This document shows positions 1 through 7,751 of a stretch of 64,000 nucleotides of DNA, piece by piece (the first letter of the stretch is position 1; every line of letters starts with the position of its first letter). The translations under genes and the position numbers were made by a program. The stretch covers positions 1,054,001 to 1,118,000 of the forward strand of contig NZ_JACHWR010000002.1 of NCBI RefSeq assembly GCF_014191495.1. The letters run 5' to 3'. Origin of the DNA: Nocardioides soli (GTDB taxonomy: Bacteria; Actinomycetota; Actinomycetes; Propionibacteriales; Nocardioidaceae). The notes under the pieces are model-generated. The model was not told the origin of the DNA. It worked only from the letters and a program-made list of their open reading frames with translations, and did not search any database.

Positions 1-1187
1 GGCGCAACGCCGCCTACAACTGCTTCTCCTCCGGCCACAAGTTCTGCCGCGAGGTCTGCCCGGTGATGCAGGTGACGCGCAACGAGTCGTGGACCCCTAC
101 CGCGTTCCACGCCAACGTCGTGGCGATGGAGAAGGGCGAGCTCTCCGTCGCGGACGTCGCCGCCGACTACGTCAACTGCACCCAGTGCGGCGCCTGCGAG
201 CTGCGCTGTCCCAACACGCTCTTCACCGGCGACTTCTACCGCTTCCGCACCCGGACGGTCGACGTCGTCAAGGCCGTGCGCGCGCTCGCCGTCGACCAAG
301 GCGTCCATCAGGAGGGCTGGCGCACCTGGAACGCCCGCACCGACGAGCGCACCCACGAGCCGGTGCTCGGTGACGTCCCCGTCAGCCAGGAGCACGTGCG
401 CGACTGGAGCGCGGGCCTCGACCTGCCCATCGGCGGCGAGACCGTGCTGTTCGTCGACTGCGAGGCCGCGTTCTACCGCACCTCCGTGCCGCGCGCGGTG
501 GCGCAGATCCTCCGGCTGGCCGGCTACGAGTTCGGGCTGATGGGGGAGCAGTGGTGCTGCGGCGGCCCGGCGGCCGAGATGGGGTACGTCGACCAGGCCC
601 AGCGGTTCGCCCGCCACAACCTCGACGACTGGCGCTCGACCGGCACCACCCGGGTACTGGTGCTCGACCCGCACGACTACATCTCGTTCACCGAGGACTA
701 CCCGCGCTACTTCGGCGACGAGTACGCCGGCATCGAGGTCGTGCTGGTCGTCGAGCTCTTCGCCCAGCTGATCCGGGAAGGACGGCTCACCCCGTCGGTC
801 CCCGTGGAGCGCACGATCACCTACCACGACCCCTGCCGGCTCAACAAGCGCAAGGGCATCTGGAAGGAGCCGCGCGAGATCCTGCGGGCGATCCCCGGCC
901 TCACCTTCAACGACGTCGACCGGGTCACCCAGTGGTCCTACTGCTCCGGTGGCGGCGGCGGGCTCCCGGTCGAGAAGCCGGAGCTCACCGCTGCGATCTC
1001 CGAGCGCCGGATGGAGAAGGCGGCCGGGCTCGACGTCGACACGCTGGTCAGCGCCTGTCCCTGGTCGGAGCGGCCGCTCTCGGCCGCGGGCGAGGGGCAG
1101 GACATCGACGTGGTCGACATCCACGAGCTGCTCGCCGTCAGCCTCGGCATCGAGGTCGGCGGCACCACCGACGGCGGCGCGTCATGA
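1..1187 (+). CDS. (Fe-S)-binding protein, 5'-truncated by window edge
   Basis: Reading frame open from the first bases of the window to a TGA at 1185-1187, so the true start lies upstream; an internal ATG at 63 is not the start because a cysteine cluster (CFSSGHKFCREVCP) is encoded before it. A second cluster CTQCGACELRCP follows, together the two 4Fe-4S ligand sets of a GlcF/HdrD-like electron-transfer subunit. The C-terminal half has CCG-domain features (WCCGGPAAEMG, YCSGGGGG). Such proteins pass electrons from an FAD oxidase to a quinone. The next gene, overlapping by ATGA, is exactly such an FAD-linked oxidase, so the pair probably forms one dehydrogenase complex. The substrate is not evident. 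Confidence 0.88.
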   Translation, partial: RNAAYNCFSSGHKFCREVCPVMQVTRNESWTPTAFHANVVAMEKGELSVADVAADYVNCTQCGACELRCPNTLFTGDFYRFRTRTVDVVKAVRALAVDQGVHQEGWRTWNARTDERTHEPVLGDVPVSQEHVRDWSAGLDLPIGGETVLFVDCEAAFYRTSVPRAVAQILRLAGYEFGLMGEQWCCGGPAAEMGYVDQAQRFARHNLDDWRSTGTTRVLVLDPHDYISFTEDYPRYFGDEYAGIEVVLVVELFAQLIREGRLTPSVPVERTITYHDPCRLNKRKGIWKEPREILRAIPGLTFNDVDRVTQWSYCSGGGGGLPVEKPELTAAISERRMEKAAGLDVDTLVSACPWSERPLSAAGEGQDIDVVDIHELLAVSLGIEVGGTTDGGAS

Positions 1188-2695
1188 CCCTCCAGGCCGA
1201 GCGTGTCGACGAGGTCGTCGCCGCCCTGCGCACCGTGCTCGCCGACGACCAGATCCTGACCTCCAAGACCGACCGCTTCAACCGGGCCCGGGTCCCCGCA
1301 CCGTTCCCCGTGCACCGGTGGGCCGAGCGGGTGCCCGACCTCGCCGTCCTCCCGACCAGCACCGAGCAGGTCGCCGGCGTGCTGCGGATCGCCAACGACC
1401 TGCGGATCCCGGTGGTGCCCCGCGACGGCGGCACCGGCCTCACCGACGGCGCCGTGCCGCTGCACGGCGGCATCCTGCTCGACGTCAAGCGGATGAACCG
1501 GATCAAGGAGCTCGACCTCGACAACCGCACGGTGACCGTCGGCACCGGCATCAACATGCTCAAGCTCAACGAGGAGCTCGCGCGGCACGGGCTCTTCTAT
1601 CCCGACGACCCCGCGTCGTACCCCTGCTCCCTGGTCGGTGGCCGGATCGGGACCAGCGGCTGGTCGCTGATCGGCTCGCGCTACGGGCACACCCGTGACC
1701 TGGTGCTCAGCTTCGACCACGTGCTGCCGACCGGTGAGGTGCTGCACGTCGGGGACGGCATCGGGCACAAGATCAGCAAGTCCTCGAGCGGCTACCAGCT
1801 CAAGCACCTGTTCATGGGCCACCAGGGGACCCTGGGCGTCGCCACCGAGGCCACGCTCAAGCTCTACCCCAAGCCGGAGGCCGAGCTCTCGCCGTTCTGG
1901 GCGTTCGACGACTACGACGACGCCTACCGCTGCGTGGGCGCCCTCGCGCGGGCCGGCGTCGCCACGTTCGCCGGCGCGGTGCTGTTCGACGAGTGGAAGG
2001 TGGCCTACCTGCGTCGCGACGACGAGGCCTACATCCCCCAGCCCGGCGACGTGCGGGCCCTGGTCTGCGCCGTGATGTACGGCTACGAGGACGAGGTGCG
2101 TCCGGCGGGCCGGCGGCTGTTCCGGATCGCCAAGGAGCACGGCGCCCGCTACCTCGGCGACGAGATCTCCGAGGGCGACTGGGCCGCGCGCCACGACCGC
2201 TACGCGACGCCGCTGCACGGGCGCACCAAGGACGGTCAGGTGGTGCCGATGAGCTGGCACTGCGAGGACGCTGCGGTCAACTACACGAACCTGCCGTCGC
2301 TCTCGCGGGCCTGGCACGAGATCGTCGCCGGCCTCCGCCGGCAGACCGACGTCTTCGACGACTGGGGCATGTTCGCCTACACCTCGGCCGACACCGGCGT
2401 CGACTACCTCACCGAGATCGACGTCGGCATCTGGGAGCAGCAGCTGGACGACCGGGCCTGGGAGCTGTGGGTCCGGGCCAAGCGCGACATCGCCGCCGTC
2501 GCCCTGGCGCACCAGGGATCCATCAGCGCGTGCCACGGGTCCTGCCGGGCCGGCGAGGTGGACCTGGTTCCCGACGAGCTGGGCCGCGGCTTCGACGTGA
2601 TGCTCGATCTCAAGCGCACCCTCGACCCCCACAACATCATGAACCCCGGCAAGTACCTCCTCGACCGGGCCTACGAGACGGGAGAGCGGCCATGA
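1184..2695 (+). CDS. FAD-binding oxidoreductase (GlcD / D-lactate dehydrogenase type)
   Basis: 503-aa FAD-linked oxidase. The start ATG at 1184 overlaps the previous stop (ATGA), implying translational coupling. The N-terminal half carries the PCMH-type FAD-binding fold, with PVVPRDGGTGLTDGAVP and the later GTLGVATEATLKLYP stretch typical of GlcD and D-lactate dehydrogenases. The C-terminus has the usual FAD-oxidase ending DPHNIMNPGKYL. The family oxidises 2-hydroxy acids and passes electrons to a partner Fe-S protein, here the overlapping upstream gene. Genomic neighbours (permease, luciferase-like oxidoreductase) fit a catabolic operon, but the substrate cannot be read from sequence. The following gene overlaps again by 4 bp. 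Confidence 0.88.
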   Translation: MTLQAERVDEVVAALRTVLADDQILTSKTDRFNRARVPAPFPVHRWAERVPDLAVLPTSTEQVAGVLRIANDLRIPVVPRDGGTGLTDGAVPLHGGILLDVKRMNRIKELDLDNRTVTVGTGINMLKLNEELARHGLFYPDDPASYPCSLVGGRIGTSGWSLIGSRYGHTRDLVLSFDHVLPTGEVLHVGDGIGHKISKSSSGYQLKHLFMGHQGTLGVATEATLKLYPKPEAELSPFWAFDDYDDAYRCVGALARAGVATFAGAVLFDEWKVAYLRRDDEAYIPQPGDVRALVCAVMYGYEDEVRPAGRRLFRIAKEHGARYLGDEISEGDWAARHDRYATPLHGRTKDGQVVPMSWHCEDAAVNYTNLPSLSRAWHEIVAGLRRQTDVFDDWGMFAYTSADTGVDYLTEIDVGIWEQQLDDRAWELWVRAKRDIAAVALAHQGSISACHGSCRAGEVDLVPDELGRGFDVMLDLKRTLDPHNIMNPGKYLLDRAYETGERP

Positions 2696-2985
2696 GCGCT
2701 GAGCCAGACGGCCGGCGGATCGGCTACCGGTACGCCGAGCAGCACCAGCCCCCGGACCCGGTCCGGGCCTCGGACGTCGCGGTCACGACCTTCGAGCACG
2801 TCTTCGAGGTGGACTCCAGGCTGATGGAGCGATGGGTGCTCCAGCAGCAGTTCCCCAACTGGGACAGCCTCCGGATCATGAACAGCCGGCACGACCACCT
2901 CGCGTGGATGCACCGCCACTTCGCAGACCGGGTCGTGACCGGCTCCGAGCTGCTGGCCGAGGTCGAGCGGGAGGACCGACCGTGA
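2692..2985 (+). CDS. small conserved hypothetical protein
   Basis: 97-aa soluble protein starting with ATG at 2692, overlapping the oxidase stop, and itself overlapped by the GTG of the permease gene (GTGA). It has no cysteines, no membrane segment and no domain I recognise; the composition is acidic with several Trp and Arg residues (e.g. ERWVLQQQFPNWDSLR). The tight coupling on both sides argues that it is real and acts with the oxidase or the transporter. Function unknown. Confidence 0.75.
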   Translation: MSAEPDGRRIGYRYAEQHQPPDPVRASDVAVTTFEHVFEVDSRLMERWVLQQQFPNWDSLRIMNSRHDHLAWMHRHFADRVVTGSELLAEVEREDRP

Positions 2986-4523
2986 GCAGCGCCGTCCACG
3001 ACGGCCAGGGGTCGCACCACCACCACGAGCACGACGCGGACGCCGCCGCGCTCAGGACCCTGGGCTACACCTCCGAGTTCCGGCGGGAGATGAGCCCCTG
3101 GGCCAACTTCGCGCTCGGCTTCACCTACCTCTCCCCGGTGGTCGGCATCTACACGCTCTTCGCGGTCGGCCTGATGACCGGCGGGCCCGCCATGATCTGG
3201 TGGCTGGTGATCGTCGGCCTCGGCCAGCTGCTCGTGGCACTGGTCTTCGGCGAGGTCGTCTCCCAGTACCCGGTGGCGGGCGGCGTCTATCCGTGGGCCC
3301 GCCGGCTGTGGGGCCGCAAGTGGGCGTGGATGACCGGCTGGATCTACCTGGTCGCGCTGCTCACCACGATCGCGGGGGTCGTCTACGGATCGGGGCCGTT
3401 CCTGGCCCAGCTGCTCGGCTTCACGCCCGGCACGTCCTCGACGATCACCTGCGCGCTGATCCTGCTCGCCGTGGCCCTCGCGATCAACCTGATGGGTACC
3501 CGCTGGCTGGCGATGGCCGCGATCATCGGGTTCTCCGCCGAGCTGATCGGCGCGCTGGTGGTGGGGGCGTGGCTGCTGTTCACCGAGCGCCACCACAACC
3601 TGTCGGTGCTGTTCGACACCGAGGGCGTCGTCGGGCACAGCGGCGGCTACCTCTCGGCGTTCCTCGCCGCGGCGCTGATCGGGATCTACCAGTACTACGG
3701 CTTCGAGGCGTGCGGCGACGTCGCCGAGGAGGTGCCCGACCCGACCCGGCAGATTCCGAAGGCGATGCGGATGACGATCTACGTCGGCGGTGCCGCGGCG
3801 ATCTTCGTGTGCCTCTCGCTGCTGCTCGCGGTCCAGGACTACGCCGCGGTGATCGACGGCACGGACGCCGATCCGGTCACCACGGTGCTGCACAGCGCGT
3901 TCGGCGAGGGCGGCACCAAGGTCGTGCTGGCCGTGGTGATGATCTCGTTCCTCTCGTGCGCGCTCAGCCTGATGGCGGCCGCCAGCCGGCTGATGTACTC
4001 CTACGCGCGAGACGACATGATCCTCGGGTCGGCGCTGTTCCGGAAGTTCCTGCCGCAGCGGCACGTGCCGCCGTACGCCATGCTGGTCGCGGCGCTGGTG
4101 CCGGCGGTGATCGTGCTCGGGTCGGTGGCCTCCACGAAGGCGTTGACGTCGATCATCTCCTTCGCCACCCTCGGCATCTACCTCGGCTTCCAGATGGTCA
4201 CCCTCGCGGCGCTGCGGGCGCGGCTGAAGGGCTGGGTGCCGAGCGGCAGCTTCACCCTCGGCCGGTGGGGCCTGCTGGTCAACATCGCGGCGCTGACCTA
4301 CGGCGTGCTCGCGATGGTCAACATGGCGTGGCCGCGGACGCCCGAGCTGCCGTGGTACGACAACTGGCTCGTCGCCCTCTCCGCGGCGGTGGGCGCGGGC
4401 ATCGGTGCGATCTACATGGTGATCGTGCGGCCCTACGAGCGCAGTGACGCGATCTCGGGCGACGCGGTCGGAGGCCGGGTCGCCGCGTCCACCCAGCCGG
4501 CCGCCGCCGGTGACGAACCGTGA
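2982..4523 (+). CDS. APC-family amino acid/amine permease
   Basis: 513-aa polytopic membrane protein, about 12 hydrophobic helices. The start GTG at 2982 overlaps the upstream stop. The N-terminal His-rich tail (SHHHHEHD) is followed by the APC signature region around SPWANFALGFTYLSPVVGIY, and GFEACGDVAEEVPDPTRQIP is the conserved E-E-x-x-x-P segment of amino acid/polyamine/organocation transporters. Probably imports the substrate of the adjacent oxidase. A histidine-rich tail can bind metal, but that is not required by the family. Ends 34 bp before the next gene. Substrate not assignable. Confidence 0.88.
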   Translation: MSSAVHDGQGSHHHHEHDADAAALRTLGYTSEFRREMSPWANFALGFTYLSPVVGIYTLFAVGLMTGGPAMIWWLVIVGLGQLLVALVFGEVVSQYPVAGGVYPWARRLWGRKWAWMTGWIYLVALLTTIAGVVYGSGPFLAQLLGFTPGTSSTITCALILLAVALAINLMGTRWLAMAAIIGFSAELIGALVVGAWLLFTERHHNLSVLFDTEGVVGHSGGYLSAFLAAALIGIYQYYGFEACGDVAEEVPDPTRQIPKAMRMTIYVGGAAAIFVCLSLLLAVQDYAAVIDGTDADPVTTVLHSAFGEGGTKVVLAVVMISFLSCALSLMAAASRLMYSYARDDMILGSALFRKFLPQRHVPPYAMLVAALVPAVIVLGSVASTKALTSIISFATLGIYLGFQMVTLAALRARLKGWVPSGSFTLGRWGLLVNIAALTYGVLAMVNMAWPRTPELPWYDNWLVALSAAVGAGIGAIYMVIVRPYERSDAISGDAVGGRVAASTQPAAAGDEP

Positions 4524-4557
4524 CGACCAATCGAGTCCATCCAGAAGGGTCAGACCA

Positions 4558-5610
4558 ATGAGATTCAGCTACGCGATGCTCCCGGACTACCCGCTCAGCG
4601 AGTCCCTGGCATCGATCCAGAAGGCCGACGAGCTCGGCTTCCATGCCGTCTACGCGGCCGACGAGACCTGGCACAAGGACCTGTGGCTGCTGTTCGCCGC
4701 CGCGGCCGCCTCGACCAGCCGGATCCGCCTGGGCCCCAGCATCTCCGGCGTGTGCCTGCGCGAGCCGACCCTGATCGCGCAGGCCGCGGCGACCCTCGAC
4801 GAGCTGACGAACGGACGGGCCGAGGTCGCGGTCTCCAGCGGCAACTTCGGCCTGCTCGCGCAGTACCGGATCGACTGGGCGCAGACCAAGCCGCTCTCCC
4901 GGGTCAAGGAGTCGGTGCAGGTCATCCGGACGCTGCTCGACGACGGCGTGATCACCTTCGACGGCGAGTTCTTCAACTACAGCGGGCTGTTCACCTTCGC
5001 CCGCCCGGTGCAGGAGCACCTGCCGGTGAAGATGGGCGCGATGCGCGGGCCGAAGTCCTTCGAGGCGGCGGCCGAGTTCTCCGACGGCTGCCACCACGCG
5101 CTCAGCTACACCCGTGAGGCCTACGAGTACATGATGGAGCACTGCACCATCGGGGCCGAGCGAGCGGGCAAGAACGTCCAGGACCTCGACATGGGCTCGT
5201 GGGTGGTCTTCTCGGTCGCGGAGGACTCGGCCATCGCCAAGGACGCGGCCCGCAGCATGGTCGGCCTGTACGCCTCGTCGATGCCGGAGGAGCAGCTGCG
5301 CCGCAACGGCGTCGAGCCCGAGGAGGTCGCGCCCGTCATCGCGGCGATCGGCGCCGGCGACATGGCGAAGGGCATCGAGCTCACCACCCCCGACCTCGCG
5401 GAGCGACTCTCGATCGCCGGGACGCCCGAGGAGGTCACCGCCAAGATCAAGGAGAACGTCGAGCCGACCGGGGTCAACCACATGATCCTCGCGATCACCG
5501 ACGCCGCCCTGGTCAAGGCGCTGATGGGGCGCGAGCTCGAGGGCGTGCCGGACATCAACTCCCAGCTGCAGCTGGTCCACGACCGGGTGATGCCGGCGTT
5601 CGCCGCCTGA
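4558..5610 (+). CDS. LLM-class flavin-dependent oxidoreductase
   Basis: 350-aa protein of the bacterial luciferase-like monooxygenase / F420-dependent reductase superfamily. The start ATG at 4558 is preceded by an AGAAGGG ribosome site. TIM-barrel landmarks: AVYAADETWH near residue 30, IRLGPSISGVCLREP near 57 and LDELTNGRAEVAVSSGNFG near 80, the last matching the family's L-x-x-L-S-x-G-R segment. In actinobacteria such proteins use FMN or F420; which one cannot be told here. It is the last gene of the forward cluster that starts at the window edge. Confidence 0.85.
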   Translation: MRFSYAMLPDYPLSESLASIQKADELGFHAVYAADETWHKDLWLLFAAAAASTSRIRLGPSISGVCLREPTLIAQAAATLDELTNGRAEVAVSSGNFGLLAQYRIDWAQTKPLSRVKESVQVIRTLLDDGVITFDGEFFNYSGLFTFARPVQEHLPVKMGAMRGPKSFEAAAEFSDGCHHALSYTREAYEYMMEHCTIGAERAGKNVQDLDMGSWVVFSVAEDSAIAKDAARSMVGLYASSMPEEQLRRNGVEPEEVAPVIAAIGAGDMAKGIELTTPDLAERLSIAGTPEEVTAKIKENVEPTGVNHMILAITDAALVKALMGRELEGVPDINSQLQLVHDRVMPAFAA

Positions 5611-5685
5611 CACCGTCGCAGCCAACGCCCCGCCGATCGGCGCGTAGCCCCGCGGACGGTCGAGGTGCTTCTAGTGTTGACCCAC

Positions 5686-6594
5686 GTGACCTACCAGCAC
5701 GAGCGCCTCTCCGCGAACCCGCACGACCGCTCCGGGGCGCACCGCGCCGACGACGCCTGGCTGGCCGAGCACTGGGCCGACCCGCGGACCCGGGTCCTGG
5801 TCGTCTCGGGCACCCGGATCAGGCCGGTCGACGGTGCCCTGGACTGGGTGGCTCCGAGCGAGGCTCCCGACGGCCTCCGGGTGCTGCTCGGAGAGCACGA
5901 CGGCCACGCGTGGTTCGCCGTGATCGTCGACGCCGAGGTCTCCCAGGCGGACCAGGCGGAGTGGACGCCGCTGCGTGGCCTGCTGCCCTTCCTCGCCGAC
6001 GACGCCCTCGCGGGCGCGCCGCTGGTCTTCCACGCGCTCGGCCTCGCCGAGTGGCTGTGGGTCACCCGCTTCTGCCCGCGCTGCGGTGGGCCGCTGAGCC
6101 CCCGGTCGTCGGGCCACGAGCTGGTCTGCCCCGAGGGACACGTCCAGTTCCCGCGCACCGACCCGGCCGTGATCATGATCGTCACCTCGGGCGAGCCGGG
6201 CGCCGAGGACGAGCGCTGCCTGCTCGGCCGGCAGGCGGTCTGGCCCGAGGGCCGCTACTCGACCCTGGCCGGCTTCTGCGAGCCGGGGGAGACCCTCGAG
6301 GACGCCGTCCGCCGGGAGGTGCACGAGGAGTCCGGGGTCGTCGTCGGCGACGTCGAGTACTTCGGCAACCAGCCCTGGCCGCTGCCGGCCAGCCTGATGC
6401 TGGGCTTCGTCGGGCGTGCCGTCAGCACCGAGATCGAGGTCGACCACCACGAGCTCGACGACGCCCGCTGGTTCACCCGCACCGAGATGAGGGAGCTCGC
6501 CGAGGCCGGCACCCTGGTCCTCCCGCGCGGCGTCTCGATCAGCCGCTCGCTCGTCGAGCACTGGTACGGCGGAGAACTCCCCGGCAGCTGGTGA
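5686..6594 (+). CDS. nudC: NAD(+) diphosphatase (NADH pyrophosphatase)
   Basis: 302 aa. Hydrolyses NAD(H) to NMN(H) and AMP; homologues also remove NAD caps from RNA. A zinc ribbon CPRCGGPL...CPEGH lies near residues 130-148, followed by the Nudix box GFCEPGETLEDAVRREVHEE near 198-217 and the NudC-specific Q-P-W-P-x-P motif (NQPWPLPASLM). Start chosen as GTG 5686 because a TAGTGT box lies 8 bp upstream, giving a leaderless start; GTG 5665 in frame would add 7 residues. In mycobacteria nudC is also beside mycoredoxin and uvrD2, supporting the call. Confidence 0.93.
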   Translation: MTYQHERLSANPHDRSGAHRADDAWLAEHWADPRTRVLVVSGTRIRPVDGALDWVAPSEAPDGLRVLLGEHDGHAWFAVIVDAEVSQADQAEWTPLRGLLPFLADDALAGAPLVFHALGLAEWLWVTRFCPRCGGPLSPRSSGHELVCPEGHVQFPRTDPAVIMIVTSGEPGAEDERCLLGRQAVWPEGRYSTLAGFCEPGETLEDAVRREVHEESGVVVGDVEYFGNQPWPLPASLMLGFVGRAVSTEIEVDHHELDDARWFTRTEMRELAEAGTLVLPRGVSISRSLVEHWYGGELPGSW

Positions 6595-6624
6595 CCCTGG
6601 CGTCGGTGCTCGGGCCGCGTTGGT

Positions 6625-7124
6625 GGTGGTTTCGAGGCTCCTCGCTGGCGCTCGTCGCACCTCAACCACCGTCGCCGGGGTCACGGTGGTTGAGGTGCGA
6701 GGGCCGCCAGGCCCGAGCCTCGAAACCACCGCTCCGCTCGAGCGACTTTGGCGTCCTCCCGGGCGGCGCCAGTGTGGGTGCGCGTCCTGCGCCGTCAAGG
6801 GTCCGCTGCGCCGCTTCGCGCCCTTGACGGCTCCTCCCGCGCACCCAGTTGGCGCCTATCGGGAGGACGCCGACCTGTGGTCGGTCTGCTTGGCCTCGCC
6901 CACGGTGGTTGAGGTGCGAGGGCCGCCAGGCCCGAGCCTCGAAACCCCTGTTCCGGGATCCCGGTGGTTGAGGAAGGCGCGCTAGCGCCTGTCTCGAAAC
7001 CGCCGATCTGGTCCCGGTGGTTGAGGAAGGTGCGCTAGCGCCTGTCTCGAAACCACCTGTCACGTGGGTTCACACGGTGGTTGAGGTGTGAGGGCCGCCA
7101 GGCCCGAGACGCTTCGAAACCACC
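6625..7124. repeat. six REP-like dispersed repeats after nudC
   Basis: Six 42-49 bp copies with ends GGTGGTT and AACCACC (or close variants): 6625-6670 (inverted), 6685-6730, 6904-6948, 6963-7004, 7016-7057 and 7076-7124. The outer part reads GGTGGTTGAGG...CTCGAAACCACC. There are two core types: one holds GAGGGCCGCCAGGCCCGAG, the other GCGCGCTAGCGCCT, itself palindromic. They lie in the 850-bp gap between nudC and mycoredoxin and are not coding. Palindromic ends and dense tandem placement resemble REP/BIME elements. Confidence 0.85.
6750..6871. repeat. 122-bp imperfect inverted repeat
   Basis: Nested complementary arms: GGCGTCCTCCC (6750-6760) with GGGAGGACGCC (6861-6871); GTGGGTGCGCG with CGCGCACCCA; GCCGTCAAGGG (6791-6801) with CCCTTGACGGC (6821-6831). 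Sits between REP-like copies 2 and 3. It could form a long cruciform or RNA hairpin; may be a MITE-like element. No coding content. Confidence 0.8.
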
Positions 7125-7147
7125 GGCCCGGTGCGTGAGGGCTGGGG

Positions 7148-7235
7148 GGTTCATCAAGGGATGAGGCTGACGTTGCGCTTCCCTGGCTCAACTCGCCGAG
7201 GGATGCGTGGTCTGACCGTCATCCCTTGATGAACC
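7148..7235. repeat. 17-bp perfect inverted repeat with 54-bp loop
   Basis: Arms GGTTCATCAAGGGATGA (7148-7164) and its exact reverse complement (7219-7235). The loop contains no gene. Downstream of mycoredoxin on the minus strand, so it could serve as a distant terminator, though no T-run is present. Confidence 0.7.
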
Positions 7236-7268
7236 TGCGACTGGTGTTGACTCCGGGGCAGCGGCGAC

Positions 7269-7304
7269 GGAGGAGTTTCGTCGGCCGGCCGACGAAACTC
7301 CTCC
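7269..7304. repeat. 36-bp perfect palindrome
   Basis: A perfect palindrome with no loop, half-site GGAGGAGTTTCGTCGGCC, followed at once by a second small hairpin (GGGACGA...TCGTCCC, 7306-7329). Lies about 140 bp beyond the mycoredoxin stop and is a plausible minus-strand transcription stop or protein-binding site. A half copy of a second palindromic family (CGGCAGCCGAAACCCG) is at about 7415-7430. Confidence 0.8.
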
Positions 7305-7445
7305 TGGGACGACGAACCTTCATCGTCCCGGCGGGAGCTTCGTCGTCCAAGCGGACGCCGACCTGCGGTCGGGACACATGGTGGCCGACCCGCGCGCCCA
7401 CGAGTCACCGGGGTCGGCAGCCGAAACCCGCAGCAAGCGCAGCAC

Positions 7446-7700
7446 TCAAGCCGACGCCAGCGCTGCGACCTTCTCCTTGACCTGCGCCAGCGACGGGTTC
7501 GTCTGGGCGGTGCCGTCGGCGTAGACCAGGGTCGGCACCGTCTGGTTGCCACCGTTGGCGGACTCGACGATCTGCGCGGCCGACGGGTCCTGCTCGATGT
7601 CGACGATGTCGTAGGTGATGCCCTCGCGGTCGAGCTGGCTCTTCAGTCGGTGGCAGTAGCCGCACCAGGGGGTGGTGTACATGGTGAAAGAGCTGCTCAT
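7446..7700 (-). CDS. mrx1: mycoredoxin (glutaredoxin-like)
   Basis: 84-aa glutaredoxin fold protein with active site CGYC at residues 13-16 in the context YTTPWCGYC, the cis-Pro region QTVPTLVY and no extra domain, matching the size of actinobacterial mycoredoxin-1. It reduces mycothiol mixed disulfides in the cytoplasm using mycothiol as electron donor. Divergently transcribed from uvrD2 with 51 bp between starts, the same pairing seen in Mycobacterium (Rv3198A/Rv3198c, from memory). Start ATG 7700 chosen; longer frames are unsupported. Confidence 0.92.
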   Translation of the reverse strand: MSSSFTMYTTPWCGYCHRLKSQLDREGITYDIVDIEQDPSAAQIVESANGGNQTVPTLVYADGTAQTNPSLAQVKEKVAALASA

Positions 7701-7751
7701 CTGGGGCTGTCCCCTCCGACGTCTAGGGTGTGGTTCTCGCCCGATCCAACC

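Noticed and set aside
938..2632. Long minus-strand open frame opposite the FAD oxidase gene
   Set aside because: Shadow of a GC-rich plus-strand gene; no start signal and biased composition (Val/His/Gly/Arg rich).
6625..7124. CRISPR array
   Set aside because: Repeats are palindromic-ended, of two core types, irregularly spaced and one is inverted; no cas genes.
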